This document shows, piece by piece, positions 27,411 to 37,097 of a stretch of 64,000 bases of DNA (position 1 is the stretch's first letter; each line of letters opens with the position of its first letter). Below the pieces are notes generated by a model that worked only from the letters and a program-made list of their open reading frames with translations, had not been told where the DNA came from and ran no database searches. Both the position numbers and the translations under genes were made by a program. The DNA comes from Ignatzschineria sp. F8392 (lineage in GTDB: Bacteria > Pseudomonadota > Gammaproteobacteria > Cardiobacteriales > Wohlfahrtiimonadaceae): positions 124,001 through 188,000 of the forward strand of contig NZ_NEFF01000004.1 of the NCBI RefSeq assembly GCF_002252045.1, given 5' to 3'.

Positions 27411-29423
27411 TTAGGAACGCTCTAATGCTTCTATAGGCGCGAGCTCTGCTGCCTTTTTCGCCGGGAAGAATCCAAAGAGAATCCCGATTAAAAATGCAGC
27501 GATAAAAGAGAAGATAATTGAGGGTAGCGAAAAGCTTAATGGGATCATTCCTCCTAGTTGTTTTAATATAAACCCTGTCGAGAGTGCTAAAGCAACACCG
27601 ACTACTCCTCCAATAAGGCAGACTAACACCGATTCAATCAAGAACTGTTGAGATATATCACTTTTACGGGCGCCTACTGCCATTCGCATCCCGATCTCTT
27701 TTGTTCTCTCAGCAACAGAGACTAAAAGAATATTCATAACACCTATCCCTCCAACAAGTAATGAGATCAACGCAATTGCTGTGACTAAAATCCGCATAAT
27801 TAACGTTGTTGACTCTACCATCTCCTTGATTGCATCTGCGTTATAGATAAAGAAATCCTTTTTTCCATGTAGATCCATCAATAGATCAGTAATACTATTC
27901 TCTGCCAATGCCATATTGACATTATCATCGACTCTTACGGTGATATTTCTAAAAGATGTTCCCCCTGTTAGGCGATGCATAGCACTTGAGTAGGGAATCC
28001 AGATCGTCATAGTATCACTACTAAACATTCCTTGAGACTTCGATGTTGCAACACCGATCACACGGACAGGTAATTGTCCTATAATGATCACCTCACCAAT
28101 GGGGCTTTTCCCTTCATTAAAGAAGGTTTTAACACTATTTTCATCAATGACCGCTTCTAACGCAAGCGCTGCTTCACTCTCCTCATCAAAAGCAATTCCT
28201 TCTGTAACCTCATAGCCTTGCACATCAAAAAATTGTGCGCCCACTCCCTGAATCTGGGTATTAATCGCTGATTGATTACCATAGCGAGCTTCGACAACAG
28301 TGGAGACTACAGGAGTAACACTATGCACAAAGGAGAGTTTCTTTAACGCTTCCACATCCGCAGGACGTAGTGATTGTACGCTTTGAGAGCGCCGATCTCC
28401 AAAGCCTGTGCCGGGATAGACCGTTAGTGTGTTTGTCCCCATCTGACGAATATCTGCAATAATCTGATCTGTCGATCCTCGACCTAATGCGATCACCAGT
28501 ACAACGGCGGCAATCCCTATAATAATCCCAAGCATCGTTAAAAATGTTCGAAGTCTCTGCATCAACATCGAGAGAATCGCCATCTTAAAGGCATTACTGA
28601 TACGCAGCCCAAGATGGGAGAGCCCCGAAGCTCGCTTCCAGCTCTTCTGCTCTTTTTGAGTCGCCTTACTCTCCGATTCTGCATTATTTTGAGCAATATC
28701 TTGGGCGGAAATTTGTCGCTCATCACCAATAATCAACCCATCTTTAATCTCGATAATACGATCTGCATGACTTGCGACATCAGGATCATGCGTCACCATA
28801 ATTATGGTGTGTCCTGCACGATTTAAATCTTTTAAAATCCCCAAAACTGCCGCGCCACTTTCGCTATCTAATGCGCCTGTTGGTTCATCTGCAAGGATAA
28901 TCTCTCCCCCATTCATTAAAGCTCGCGCAATACTGACTCTCTGTTGTTGCCCACCTGAAAGTTGGGTTGGATAGTAATTGACTCGCTCTGAGAGCCCTAA
29001 TTGCGTTAATAACTCTTCTGCCCGTTGATGGCGGAGCGACCCCGGCATTCCCGAATAGATCGCCGGCATCTCAACATTTCCTTTAGCAGTTAAACTATTA
29101 AGAAGGTGGTAACGCTGAAAGATAAAGCCGAAATGCTCCCTGCGAAGCTCAGCAAGTTCATCATCACTATAGTGCGCTATATCTCTCCCTTTAAAATGAT
29201 AACTCCCGGCAGAGAGATAATCTAATCCCCCTATAATATTCATCAAGGTCGATTTTCCTGAACCTGAAGCACCCATAATCGCGATAAACTCACCCTCTTC
29301 AATTGAGAGTGTGATTCCTTTTAAAACCTCAACAGAGAGATCGCCCGATTGAAAGGAGCGTCGAAGATCCTTCAACTCAATGAGTGGCGATCCGATCGGT
29401 CGGCTCAAAGATTCTTTTCCCAT
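27411..29423 (-). CDS. macB: MacB-type ABC transporter ATPase/permease
   Basis: MacB fuses an N-terminal ATPase to a four-helix permease with a large periplasmic domain and works with MacA and an outer-membrane TolC channel to expel macrolides, toxins or lipids. Visible: Walker A GASGSGKST near residue 51, signature LSGGQQQRVSIARAL, Walker B ILADEPTGALDS, a hydrophobic segment at about 285-305, the periplasmic domain, and the FtsX-like C-terminus with SVAERTKEIGMRMAVGA. At 670 residues it is slightly longer than E. coli MacB (648) because of a polar linker around residues 235-265. It overlaps macA by one base. No tolC gene is in the window. Confidence 0.92.
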   Translation of the reverse strand: MGKESLSRPIGSPLIELKDLRRSFQSGDLSVEVLKGITLSIEEGEFIAIMGASGSGKSTLMNIIGGLDYLSAGSYHFKGRDIAHYSDDELAELRREHFGFIFQRYHLLNSLTAKGNVEMPAIYSGMPGSLRHQRAEELLTQLGLSERVNYYPTQLSGGQQQRVSIARALMNGGEIILADEPTGALDSESGAAVLGILKDLNRAGHTIIMVTHDPDVASHADRIIEIKDGLIIGDERQISAQDIAQNNAESESKATQKEQKSWKRASGLSHLGLRISNAFKMAILSMLMQRLRTFLTMLGIIIGIAAVVLVIALGRGSTDQIIADIRQMGTNTLTVYPGTGFGDRRSQSVQSLRPADVEALKKLSFVHSVTPVVSTVVEARYGNQSAINTQIQGVGAQFFDVQGYEVTEGIAFDEESEAALALEAVIDENSVKTFFNEGKSPIGEVIIIGQLPVRVIGVATSKSQGMFSSDTMTIWIPYSSAMHRLTGGTSFRNITVRVDDNVNMALAENSITDLLMDLHGKKDFFIYNADAIKEMVESTTLIMRILVTAIALISLLVGGIGVMNILLVSVAERTKEIGMRMAVGARKSDISQQFLIESVLVCLIGGVVGVALALSTGFILKQLGGMIPLSFSLPSIIFSFIAAFLIGILFGFFPAKKAAELAPIEALERS

Positions 29424-30622
29424 TATCGTCTTCTTCCCATCATTCCCATACTGCCGGCATTATTGTAACCTGTCGATTCTGCTGTAATAATTGCCTCTCC
29501 CTCTTCTAATCCCGAGATAACCTCAACAGCAATGCTATTTGAAAGACCAACCTTGATCATCCTAGGAGCTATTTTTCCACTCTCTTGATCTTCTAAGACC
29601 CAGACTACTCGCTCCCCTTTTGCCGCGGTTACCGCCGGCATTGTTGATGGCTTAAAGCGAAGTGCCGCCATAGGGATCATCAAAACATTCTCTTTCTCTT
29701 CCAAAATAATATGCACTTGCGTCGACATACCGATATAGAAGAGATTATTGAGGTTCTCTACATCAAACAATCCATTATAGTAGACCGCCTCATTAAAATT
29801 GGTAACAACATTACCAATGGTTGTTTGAAAGGATTCTGTTGCCGGCTCGATCTGACGTAATACAGCTTCATAGCGTTGATGAGGCTCTCCTAAGATTGTG
29901 AAGTAAGCTTTCATGCCAGGATGAAGTTTCGTAACATCTGCTTCTGAGATTTGCGCTTTTATGGTCATTGTCGAAAGATCTGCAACTTTAACGATCGTCG
30001 GTGCGGTCTGGGTCGAGTTAACTGTCTGTCCCTCTTTAACAACGGTCGCAACAACCATTCCATCAATAGGTGAGGTGATCTTTGTGTAATCGAGATTAAG
30101 CTCAGCAGTATCAAGGGCTATTTGCGCCTGCGCTATCTGTGCAATGAGAGCATCAACTTCCGCATCTAAAACCTTCAAAGTAGCCTCTGCCTGATCAAGC
30201 TCATTTTGAGTGGTCGCACCATTTCGGATCAATTTCTGTTGTCTCTCCAAATTGATTCGAGCATTGAGAAGTTGTGCCTCTTTAGCCGCTTTGGAAGCGA
30301 TCATATTTTTTAAGCGAGCCTCACTATCTTTGACTGCATTTTGTTGTGGAAGGTCATCAATCTCAACTAAGAGATCGCCTCGCGCTACCCGATCGCCCAA
30401 TTTCACATACATCTTTTTGATCTGTCCTGAGACTTGCGCTCCCACATCAATCTGATCAGATGCTTCCATTTTGCCATAAGCTAAAATACTCACCTCTAGA
30501 TCCCCTCGCTCAACAGCTGTTGTGAGATAGGCAACTCGTTTTTCTGGTGCAAAATAGAGATAAGCAGAGAGAGCAAGAAGAATCAGAAACGCACCGATAA
30601 GGTATTTTCGATATTTTTTCAT
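29423..30622 (-). CDS. macA: MacA-type periplasmic adaptor (membrane fusion protein)
   Basis: A 399-residue HlyD/RND-type adaptor. It has one N-terminal membrane anchor (LIGAFLILLALSAYLYF) and a split lipoyl domain (VGAQVSGQIKKMYVKLGDRVARGDLL and ITSPIDGMVVATVVKEGQTV). These flank a long alpha hairpin (about residues 100-165), and beta-barrel and membrane-proximal domains end the chain. It links MacB to an outer-membrane channel. The order macA-macB with a one-base overlap implies coupled translation. No strong Shine-Dalgarno is seen before the ATG. Confidence 0.92.
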   Translation of the reverse strand: MKKYRKYLIGAFLILLALSAYLYFAPEKRVAYLTTAVERGDLEVSILAYGKMEASDQIDVGAQVSGQIKKMYVKLGDRVARGDLLVEIDDLPQQNAVKDSEARLKNMIASKAAKEAQLLNARINLERQQKLIRNGATTQNELDQAEATLKVLDAEVDALIAQIAQAQIALDTAELNLDYTKITSPIDGMVVATVVKEGQTVNSTQTAPTIVKVADLSTMTIKAQISEADVTKLHPGMKAYFTILGEPHQRYEAVLRQIEPATESFQTTIGNVVTNFNEAVYYNGLFDVENLNNLFYIGMSTQVHIILEEKENVLMIPMAALRFKPSTMPAVTAAKGERVVWVLEDQESGKIAPRMIKVGLSNSIAVEVISGLEEGEAIITAESTGYNNAGSMGMMGRRR

Positions 30623-31155
30623 AGTAATTATTTTGTTATTTCCATCTTAGAAGAGTGATTGCATCGAGTGATCAGGCGAAATGTCGATAGTGATACAATC
30701 AATCATCAACAATCTAATATTAGTACAAATTAGTACAATGAAATAGTACAACGAATCTCGAGATTAATGGAGATTTAATAGATTAATAGAGAATAATAGA
30801 GAGTAATAGAGATCAATGGAGGATCTTCGCATCTCTCTACTATTCTCTGTTCTCTATTTTTCTCTACTACCGCATCGTAAAATTATCATAGTAAGATCCA
30901 CTATACACAATATATCTAAATATAGAGTGTATAGATATAATGCATTTAATAGAGTACATTTAATATGGTGCATTTATAGTCTTATTTCATAAGCCTTGAT
31001 CATCAATCTTATCGATGCTCCGCTCCCTCTTCGCTTGAAAGCCTCTAGTTGAAAGATCTTAAGTACAAATTCCCCTTTATTGAGCAGATCCTTTGCTTTT
31101 CCCCCTTAGTCGGTCGTACAATAAGAAATTAATTTTTTATATTAGCAAGGATATT
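30623..31155. other. Divergent spacer between macA and an unknown gene
   Basis: It holds TAGTACAA three times (30721, 30731, 30744), a large imperfect hairpin (30788-30848), and an 8-bp inverted repeat CTATACAC/GTGTATAG at 30901-30934. Variants of TGCATTTAATA are repeated around 30940-30975. No gene is visible. The inverted repeats are candidate operators for either divergent unit. Confidence 0.5.
30788..30848. repeat. Long imperfect inverted repeat
   Basis: AGAGAATAATAGAGAG (30788-30803) pairs with CTCTCTACTATTCTCT (30833-30848), 15 of 16 positions, around a 29-base loop. It could be a cruciform or a transcript hairpin in the macA divergent region. It has no clean T tract. Confidence 0.6.
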
Positions 31156-32058
31156 ATGGATAACAGACTTCGTACAATTGATCTTGCAGTGGTCATTCAA
31201 CATACTTCCAAAGCAGAAGATCAGGCACTCTACCTCGATAAAGAGGCCGCGACTGAACTTCTTCAGAGTGTTGGGCAAAATATTGCGAGCCATTTCCCGG
31301 AGATTCAAAACTTCGGTCTTATCGGTGTTGGTTCAATCTACCATCTCCATCAAATCATAAGACCTGGATTCCCTATCTATACACAGCTCTTTGAGCTTTC
31401 TAAAATTCATTTTAGAGAGAAAAACTTTAAGCCCTCTATTATCGGTATCGGCACGGCAGAAGAGCAATTTGAAGTCTTTCATTTCAATAAAGAATTGAGT
31501 GAATTTGCCGATGTTCTAGAGGTTCTCCCCTTTACTGTCGTAATGCCGGATACCCCAGAGGCGGCAGATTTTATTGAGAAAATGGAGACTGAATTAATTA
31601 CAAAAGCCCATCTGAATGGGGCGATTGTAAACGATTTCCAAAATGCATTTGCGCAAGATATTCTCAATATGTCTATCGTGACCTTAGCGGATCTCAATGG
31701 TCTTTTTGCGTCCCAACTGATTCAAATTGGATTAGAAGAACTCTGGGAGATTATGCAAGCGGTTATCTTTGATCAGACAGAGAAACTCAATCAATTAGGA
31801 AGTGGGCATATCCTCTATTGGAAGCTCGATGAAGTTGCACTCTATGTTGCACACCCATCGATCTACGATGAAGCGATGAAAGATTATCTACAGGACTACA
31901 AAACTTATGCATTGACAACAGATCGCCTTGAGCATCTCTTTAAGATGCATAAAATTCCCTACAGTAAAATTGAGGTGATGAATCCGGATTTCTTTAAAGA
32001 GCCTTTAACTGTCGATAGTGCTAGAGCACAACTTACGACACATATTAAAGCGCTTTAA
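31156..32058 (+). CDS. Conserved-looking protein of unknown function
   Basis: I do not recognise this 300-residue protein. The start at 31156 has AAGGA five bases upstream; the frame extends to 31093, but the added residues look like translated leader. It has no signal peptide or membrane helix, is acidic, and reads as a compact alternating alpha/beta cytosolic protein (VGSIYHLHQIIRPGFPIYTQ, SIIGIGTAEEQFEVFHF, HILYWKLDEVALYVAHPS). No Walker, Cys-cluster, HxH or other catalytic signature stands out. It stands alone, divergent from macAB and convergent with secA, ending at a shared terminator. Codon use looks like its neighbours, so recent transfer is not suggested. Confidence 0.7.
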   Translation: MDNRLRTIDLAVVIQHTSKAEDQALYLDKEAATELLQSVGQNIASHFPEIQNFGLIGVGSIYHLHQIIRPGFPIYTQLFELSKIHFREKNFKPSIIGIGTAEEQFEVFHFNKELSEFADVLEVLPFTVVMPDTPEAADFIEKMETELITKAHLNGAIVNDFQNAFAQDILNMSIVTLADLNGLFASQLIQIGLEELWEIMQAVIFDQTEKLNQLGSGHILYWKLDEVALYVAHPSIYDEAMKDYLQDYKTYALTTDRLEHLFKMHKIPYSKIEVMNPDFFKEPLTVDSARAQLTTHIKAL

Positions 32059-32060
32059 TG

Positions 32061-32095
32061 TGATTTATGATTTATGATTTATGATTTATGATTTA
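32061..32095. repeat. Heptanucleotide tandem repeat (TGATTTA x5)
   Basis: Five perfect consecutive copies of TGATTTA begin three bases after the stop of the unknown gene, before the terminator. Confidence 0.95.
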
Positions 32096-32149
32096 AAGAA
32101 GTCTTGTATTTAGATCCATTTAAGATCAATTTAAATCTATTTCAGATAA

Positions 32150-32184
32150 TAAAAAAGACCTTGCAGTTTAAATTGCAAGGTCTT
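32150..32184. terminator. Bidirectional terminator (secA and the convergent unknown gene)
   Basis: AAGACCTTGCA (32155-32165) and TGCAAGGTCTT (32174-32184) form a perfect 11-bp stem. Read on the minus strand, the secA direction, it runs into TTTTTTATT. Confidence 0.93.
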
Positions 32185-32226
32185 CTTCTATCATGCTATT
32201 GGCAATCTCATTGGTAATTTCTCAAT

Positions 32227-34995
32227 TTAAGAGATCTTACCATGACAATCTTTATAACGCTTACCCGATCCACATGGGCATGGCTCATTTCGGCCTACCT
32301 GAGCAAAAGCCCCGGAATCGATATCAGCCTTAATCTCAGCTTCAGTCTCTGCAATATTCTCTTCGCTAATATTTCCGATCTCATCGATTAAACGCTCTAC
32401 ATCAGCGGCATTTGTCACAGAACCTTCAATCACCTTCTTCTCTGATTTCTCTGGAGCTGATAGTGCTTCTGAGAGCTCTTCTGGAGTCTCTACACGGATC
32501 ACAATATTGCTTAAGAAACGGATCGTTTTGTAGTGAATTTGCTCTAACATCGCTTCGAAGAGAATAAAGGATTCACGCTTATACTCCTGTTCAGGACGGC
32601 GTTGGCCATAAGCGCGAAGCTGAATACCTTGACGAAGATAATCCATCGCTGCAAGATGCTCTTTCCATTGGCTATCGAGCACTTCAAGTAAGACTGATTT
32701 CTCAAAACGTCTAAATTGGGAAGGATCAACATCTGCATTCGCCTGTTGCTTCTTCTCGGCATATTGACGCTCACTCTCGGCGATAATCGCGTTATAGATC
32801 TCCTCTTCTGTTAAGTTGGGATTCTCTTTAAGCGCTTTTTCAAAATCGATCTCAATTCTAAATTCATTTTTAAGAACATCCATCAATCCTGCAAGATCCC
32901 ACTGTTCAGCATAACTTTGAGGGGGGATATATTTCTCGACTAGATCACCAAAGACCTGCTCACGCATCATATTAATTGCGTTGGTGATATCATCTGCACG
33001 AAGAATATCATCACGCTGTTGGTAGATGATCTTACGTTGATCATTAGCAATATCATCATATTGTAAAAGATTTTTACGGATATCGAAGTTGTGACCTTCA
33101 ACCTTACGTTGTGCATTTTCAATAGAACGTGTAATCATGCGATGCTCTAGTGCTTCACCATTCCCCATCCCTAAGCTCGCCATCAAATTACGCATCTTAG
33201 GATTCATAAAGATACGCATTAAATGGTCATCAAGTGAGAGATAGAAGCGAGAAGATCCGACATCCCCCTGTCGTCCGGCACGACCACGAAGCTGATTATC
33301 TATTCGGCGAGACTCATGACGCTCTGTCCCGATAATATGTAAGCCGCCTAATGCTAGCACCTCTTCTTGACGCTCTTTTGCTCTCGCTCTAAGCTCTTCA
33401 AGATCTTTCTCTGTAGCATTTGGGTTAGATTCTAAGAAGAGTTGCTCTTCTAACTTAACATTTCCGCCTAGAACAATGTCTGTTCCACGACCGGCCATGT
33501 TAGTCGCAATTGTAATTGCTCCTGGAATACCCGCTCTACCAACAACGTATGCTTCTCTCTCATGTTGCTTAGCATTGAGTACTTCATGAGGAATATTCTG
33601 CTTTTTGAGAAGATCAGAGATCAATTCCGAAACCTCAACCGAAGCTGTCCCCACTAATACAGGCTGTTTACGCTCATAACAGTCGAGAATATCTTTAATA
33701 ATTGCTTCATATTTCTCTTTCTGTGTGAGATAGATTAGATCACCGTAATCCTTTCTCTGAACCGGCTTATGCGTTGGAATTACAACAACTTCAAGTCCAT
33801 AGATCTCTAAAAATTCTGGTGCTTCTGTATCGGCAGTACCAGTCATACCCGCAAGTTTTTCATAGATACGGAAATAGTTTTGGAAAGTGATAGAGGCTAA
33901 TGTCTGATTTTCAGGCTTAACTTCAACACCCTCTTTCACTTCGATTGCTTGATGCAGTCCATCAGACCAGCGTCGTCCCGCCAAAGTTCGACCTGTATGC
34001 TCATCAACAATGACGATCTCACCTTTCTGTACAATATAATCAACATCGCGTTGGAAAATATAGTGCGCACGCAGACAGTTATCGACATGATGATAGAGCT
34101 TAAGGTTATTACTATCATAGAGGCTATCTCCCTCTTTTAAGAGACCTGCCTCAACAAGAAGTGATTCAAGATGCTGATGCCCTTCTTCTGTTAAGTTAAC
34201 CTGTTTATCTTTCTCATTAATCTCAAAATCAACAGGCCCCTCTTCCGTTGGCTTTTGAAGATGAGGAATTAATTTATTAACAGCATGATAGAGATCTGCT
34301 CCCCCTTCAACCGGCCCTGAGATAATAAGCGGTGTTCTCGCTTCATCAATTAAGATAGAGTCAACCTCATCGATCACCGCAAAAGAGAGGGGCCTTTGCA
34401 CTTTTTGACTCATGTCGTAGACCATATTATCGCGTAGATAATCAAACCCTAACTCATTATTAGTTGCATAGGTAATATCTGCTTGATAAGCCGCCTTCTT
34501 CTCTTCAAGACTCTGATTAGAGACTACAACGCCTACAGAGAGGCCTAAATAGTTATAGACCTTCCCCATCCACTCCGCATCTCGGCGAGCAAGATAATCA
34601 TTCACCGTTACAACATGTACCCCTTTGCCGGCTAATGCATTGAGGTAGACCGCCAATGTTGCAACTAACGTTTTACCTTCCCCGGTACGCATCTCTGCAA
34701 TACGGCCTTGATGCAACATATAACCACCAATAAGCTGCACATCGTAATGGCGCATTCCCATCACTCGACTTGAAGCTTCTCGCATTGTGGCAAATGCCTC
34801 TGGTAAAAGGTCATCGAGAGTCTCTCCCTTTGCTAAACGCTCTTTAAAGAGCGTGGTCTGCCCCTTTAACTCCTCTTCCGACATTGCACGCATCTGCTCT
34901 TCTAATGCGTTAACCTTCGCCACATAACCTCTCGCTTCCTTAATGAGGCGATCATTACGTGTACCAAATATTTTTCGGATCAATTTATTAATCAT
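32227..34995 (-). CDS. secA: Preprotein translocase ATPase SecA
   Basis: SecA drives unfolded preproteins through SecYEG. In 922 residues: Walker A MRTGEGKTLVA (102-112), DEVDSILIDEARTPLIISG, the preprotein cross-linking region, NMAGRGTDIVLGGN, and a helical scaffold. The C-terminal zinc site uses C906, C908, C917 and H918 (CPCGSGKRYKDCH), which binds SecB and phospholipid. Presence of the intact zinc motif suggests a SecB pathway. It is a single gene, with a terminator downstream and proB about 220 bases upstream on the same strand. Confidence 0.98.
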   Translation of the reverse strand: MINKLIRKIFGTRNDRLIKEARGYVAKVNALEEQMRAMSEEELKGQTTLFKERLAKGETLDDLLPEAFATMREASSRVMGMRHYDVQLIGGYMLHQGRIAEMRTGEGKTLVATLAVYLNALAGKGVHVVTVNDYLARRDAEWMGKVYNYLGLSVGVVVSNQSLEEKKAAYQADITYATNNELGFDYLRDNMVYDMSQKVQRPLSFAVIDEVDSILIDEARTPLIISGPVEGGADLYHAVNKLIPHLQKPTEEGPVDFEINEKDKQVNLTEEGHQHLESLLVEAGLLKEGDSLYDSNNLKLYHHVDNCLRAHYIFQRDVDYIVQKGEIVIVDEHTGRTLAGRRWSDGLHQAIEVKEGVEVKPENQTLASITFQNYFRIYEKLAGMTGTADTEAPEFLEIYGLEVVVIPTHKPVQRKDYGDLIYLTQKEKYEAIIKDILDCYERKQPVLVGTASVEVSELISDLLKKQNIPHEVLNAKQHEREAYVVGRAGIPGAITIATNMAGRGTDIVLGGNVKLEEQLFLESNPNATEKDLEELRARAKERQEEVLALGGLHIIGTERHESRRIDNQLRGRAGRQGDVGSSRFYLSLDDHLMRIFMNPKMRNLMASLGMGNGEALEHRMITRSIENAQRKVEGHNFDIRKNLLQYDDIANDQRKIIYQQRDDILRADDITNAINMMREQVFGDLVEKYIPPQSYAEQWDLAGLMDVLKNEFRIEIDFEKALKENPNLTEEEIYNAIIAESERQYAEKKQQANADVDPSQFRRFEKSVLLEVLDSQWKEHLAAMDYLRQGIQLRAYGQRRPEQEYKRESFILFEAMLEQIHYKTIRFLSNIVIRVETPEELSEALSAPEKSEKKVIEGSVTNAADVERLIDEIGNISEENIAETEAEIKADIDSGAFAQVGRNEPCPCGSGKRYKDCHGKIS

Positions 34996-35213
34996 CTGAG
35001 ACCTTTAACCAAATCAAAAGTTGTATGTAATGTTGTACAAATATTGTTGTACCAATATTTCTATAGTCTATAGTCTATAGCTCCATAGCTCTGTAGCCCT
35101 CTAGTGCTATAACAATATCGGCTTAACGATAAGGTATTGTTTAATTTACAAGCCCTCTATAGTACCTGAAATTCTCGTAAAATTTAATTGTTATCTATCA
35201 ATATGGTTGTAAA

Positions 35214-36368
35214 TTATTGTGTTTCAACCCAGTTATTTCGATGAATTAATTCATCGGCGATGATATAGCCCAATTTGTTAACAATTTCATGAGATGGGGT
35301 GCGGAGAATCGACTCTACTTCCATTGCATGATAGTTGGTCAATCCTCGCCCTACCTCTTCTCCTTGCTGATCAAGACAGAGAATAATATCCCCTCGATCA
35401 AAAGCTCCTTCAACAGAGAGGACTCCAATCGGTAGAAGACTTTTACCATCTTCCAAAAGCGCCTTAACGGCACCATCATCGATCACAATTCGTCCTTTGA
35501 TCTGTTTCTGTCCAAGCATCCACCGTTTTTTAGCTGTCAAACGAGTTCCATCGGCATTTAATTTTGTCCCGATTCGTTCTCCTCTTGCAATTCCAAGCAA
35601 GGCATTTTCTCGATCCCCTTTGACAATATAGGTGGTTGTTCCAGATGTTGCCGCAATATGGGAAGCCATAATTTTGGTATACATGCCGCCGGTACCAAAT
35701 CGACCGCCTTCACTCGTTACCATGCTTAATAATCGCTCATCATGCGCATCTGCTTCTTCAATCATCTTAGCATCAGGATTCTTTCTAGGATCACTCTCAA
35801 AAACCCCTTCTTGATCGGTCAAGATAATATAGACATCAGCCTCAATAAGGCTTGCAACAAGCGCTCCGAGGGTATCATTATCCCCAAACTTAATCTCTGA
35901 AAAGGAGACTGTATCATTCTCATTAATAATGGGAATCGCTTTATAATCGATCAATGTATGAATCGTATTTTTAATATTAAGATAACGTTTACGATCAGAT
36001 GCATCTTCATGGGTTAAAAGAATCTGCCCGACATTAAGATCAAAGGCATTAAATCCCTTCATCCAAGCATTAACTAAGGAAGATTGACCGACCGAGGCTG
36101 CAGCTTGCAACTCATTGAGAAATTGAGGTCGCTCCTCCCACTGCAAAAGCTTCATTCCTTCTGCAACAGCTCCCGATGAGACAACTACAACATCGATCCC
36201 TTCAGCCTGAAGTGCGCTAATTTGTGAGCACCAATGATAGATCCTCTCAGGATCGACTCCCTGCCCATCATTAGTAATCATCGCGCTGCCGATCTTAACG
36301 ACCCAAACCTGTTTCTCCTGTTCAGTCTGCTTCTCTTCTCTTCTATTATTTTCTGATGCCATACCCAT
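35214..36368 (-). CDS. proB: Glutamate 5-kinase
   Basis: ProB phosphorylates glutamate in the first step of proline synthesis and is usually feedback-inhibited by proline. The amino-acid kinase domain shows VWVVKIGSAMITNDG, VSSGAVAEG, INENDTVSF and GTGGMYTKI. A C-terminal PUA domain (about 285-375) is present, as in E. coli. The ATG at 36368 follows GAGGA by four to five bases; a TTG one codon earlier is unlikely. An extra polar stretch of about 18 residues precedes the kinase core. The usual partner proA is not adjacent, though PutA, the opposing catabolic enzyme, lies elsewhere in the window. Confidence 0.96.
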   Translation of the reverse strand: MGMASENNRREEKQTEQEKQVWVVKIGSAMITNDGQGVDPERIYHWCSQISALQAEGIDVVVVSSGAVAEGMKLLQWEERPQFLNELQAAASVGQSSLVNAWMKGFNAFDLNVGQILLTHEDASDRKRYLNIKNTIHTLIDYKAIPIINENDTVSFSEIKFGDNDTLGALVASLIEADVYIILTDQEGVFESDPRKNPDAKMIEEADAHDERLLSMVTSEGGRFGTGGMYTKIMASHIAATSGTTTYIVKGDRENALLGIARGERIGTKLNADGTRLTAKKRWMLGQKQIKGRIVIDDGAVKALLEDGKSLLPIGVLSVEGAFDRGDIILCLDQQGEEVGRGLTNYHAMEVESILRTPSHEIVNKLGYIIADELIHRNNWVETQ

Positions 36369-37097
36369 CAAATCCTCTTCTCAATCAATATCTCCTAATA
36401 GTAACGACAAGTCACCACTCGGACGCTTCGATATCTATCCGCTTATATTTCTGCTCTTAAAATGCTTCTCTAATCTAATAGCTCTTAATCTAATAACTCT
36501 AATCTAATGACGATTAAAAACAGCCATTAAAAGTGGCAACTATTCTACCACCCTCTCACAATTTATTTGATAATATCATCTAAATGTATTACTGCTATTG
36601 TAGCGGTAGATCGAAAATGATCATTTTTTATAATCCCCTCCCACAAGGAATCGATATCGATTTAAAAGAGTATGCTATACCCTAGTGACTCTTTTTCTAC
36701 TCTTCACAAAAGAGCGTTGAAATAGATCGATTATTTCATTGCCCGTTTATAACGCATAATCAATAGTATTGCGATACTATTGGATCGATATTATATGGGG
36801 GTCAATGAGCAAGACCATTGCGCAAAAGTAGTGGAGACAATGTTAGCGTTAACAGTGCAGAGTTAACAATGTAGAGCTAATCATCATTCCGACCTTAAAA
36901 TCGGACCGATCATTAAATAGTAGTGATTAAATATTGATGGTTACATTATTGATGGTTAAATACTGATGACTAGATACTGATGATTAATAGTCAGTGAATA
37001 GATAAATAAAGGGCCAATTTCCATAAAAATAAGATTTAAATAAGATTTGAATCAGATTGGCGAATGACTTACTAAAGCAGATAGTGGATAGAAATAG
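36369..37097. other. Divergent spacer between proB and leuCD
   Basis: 729 bases without a convincing gene. It has 15-base tandem units around CTAATCTAATAGCTC (36470-36511, nearly three copies). About four 14-15 base units around TATTGATGGTTA/TACTGATGATTA lie at 36932-36988, and a short hairpin CCGA-ccttaaaa-TCGG at 36889-36904. I looked for a leucine-rich leader peptide or T-box before leuC and did not find one. Confidence 0.5.

Noticed and set aside
32061-32095. CRISPR-like array
   Set aside because: The repeats are directly abutting heptamers with no spacers; no cas genes occur in the window.
36780-37097. Leucine attenuator, leader peptide or T-box before leuC
   Set aside because: No short ORF with a run of Leu codons, no terminator/antiterminator pair and no T-box sequence found.
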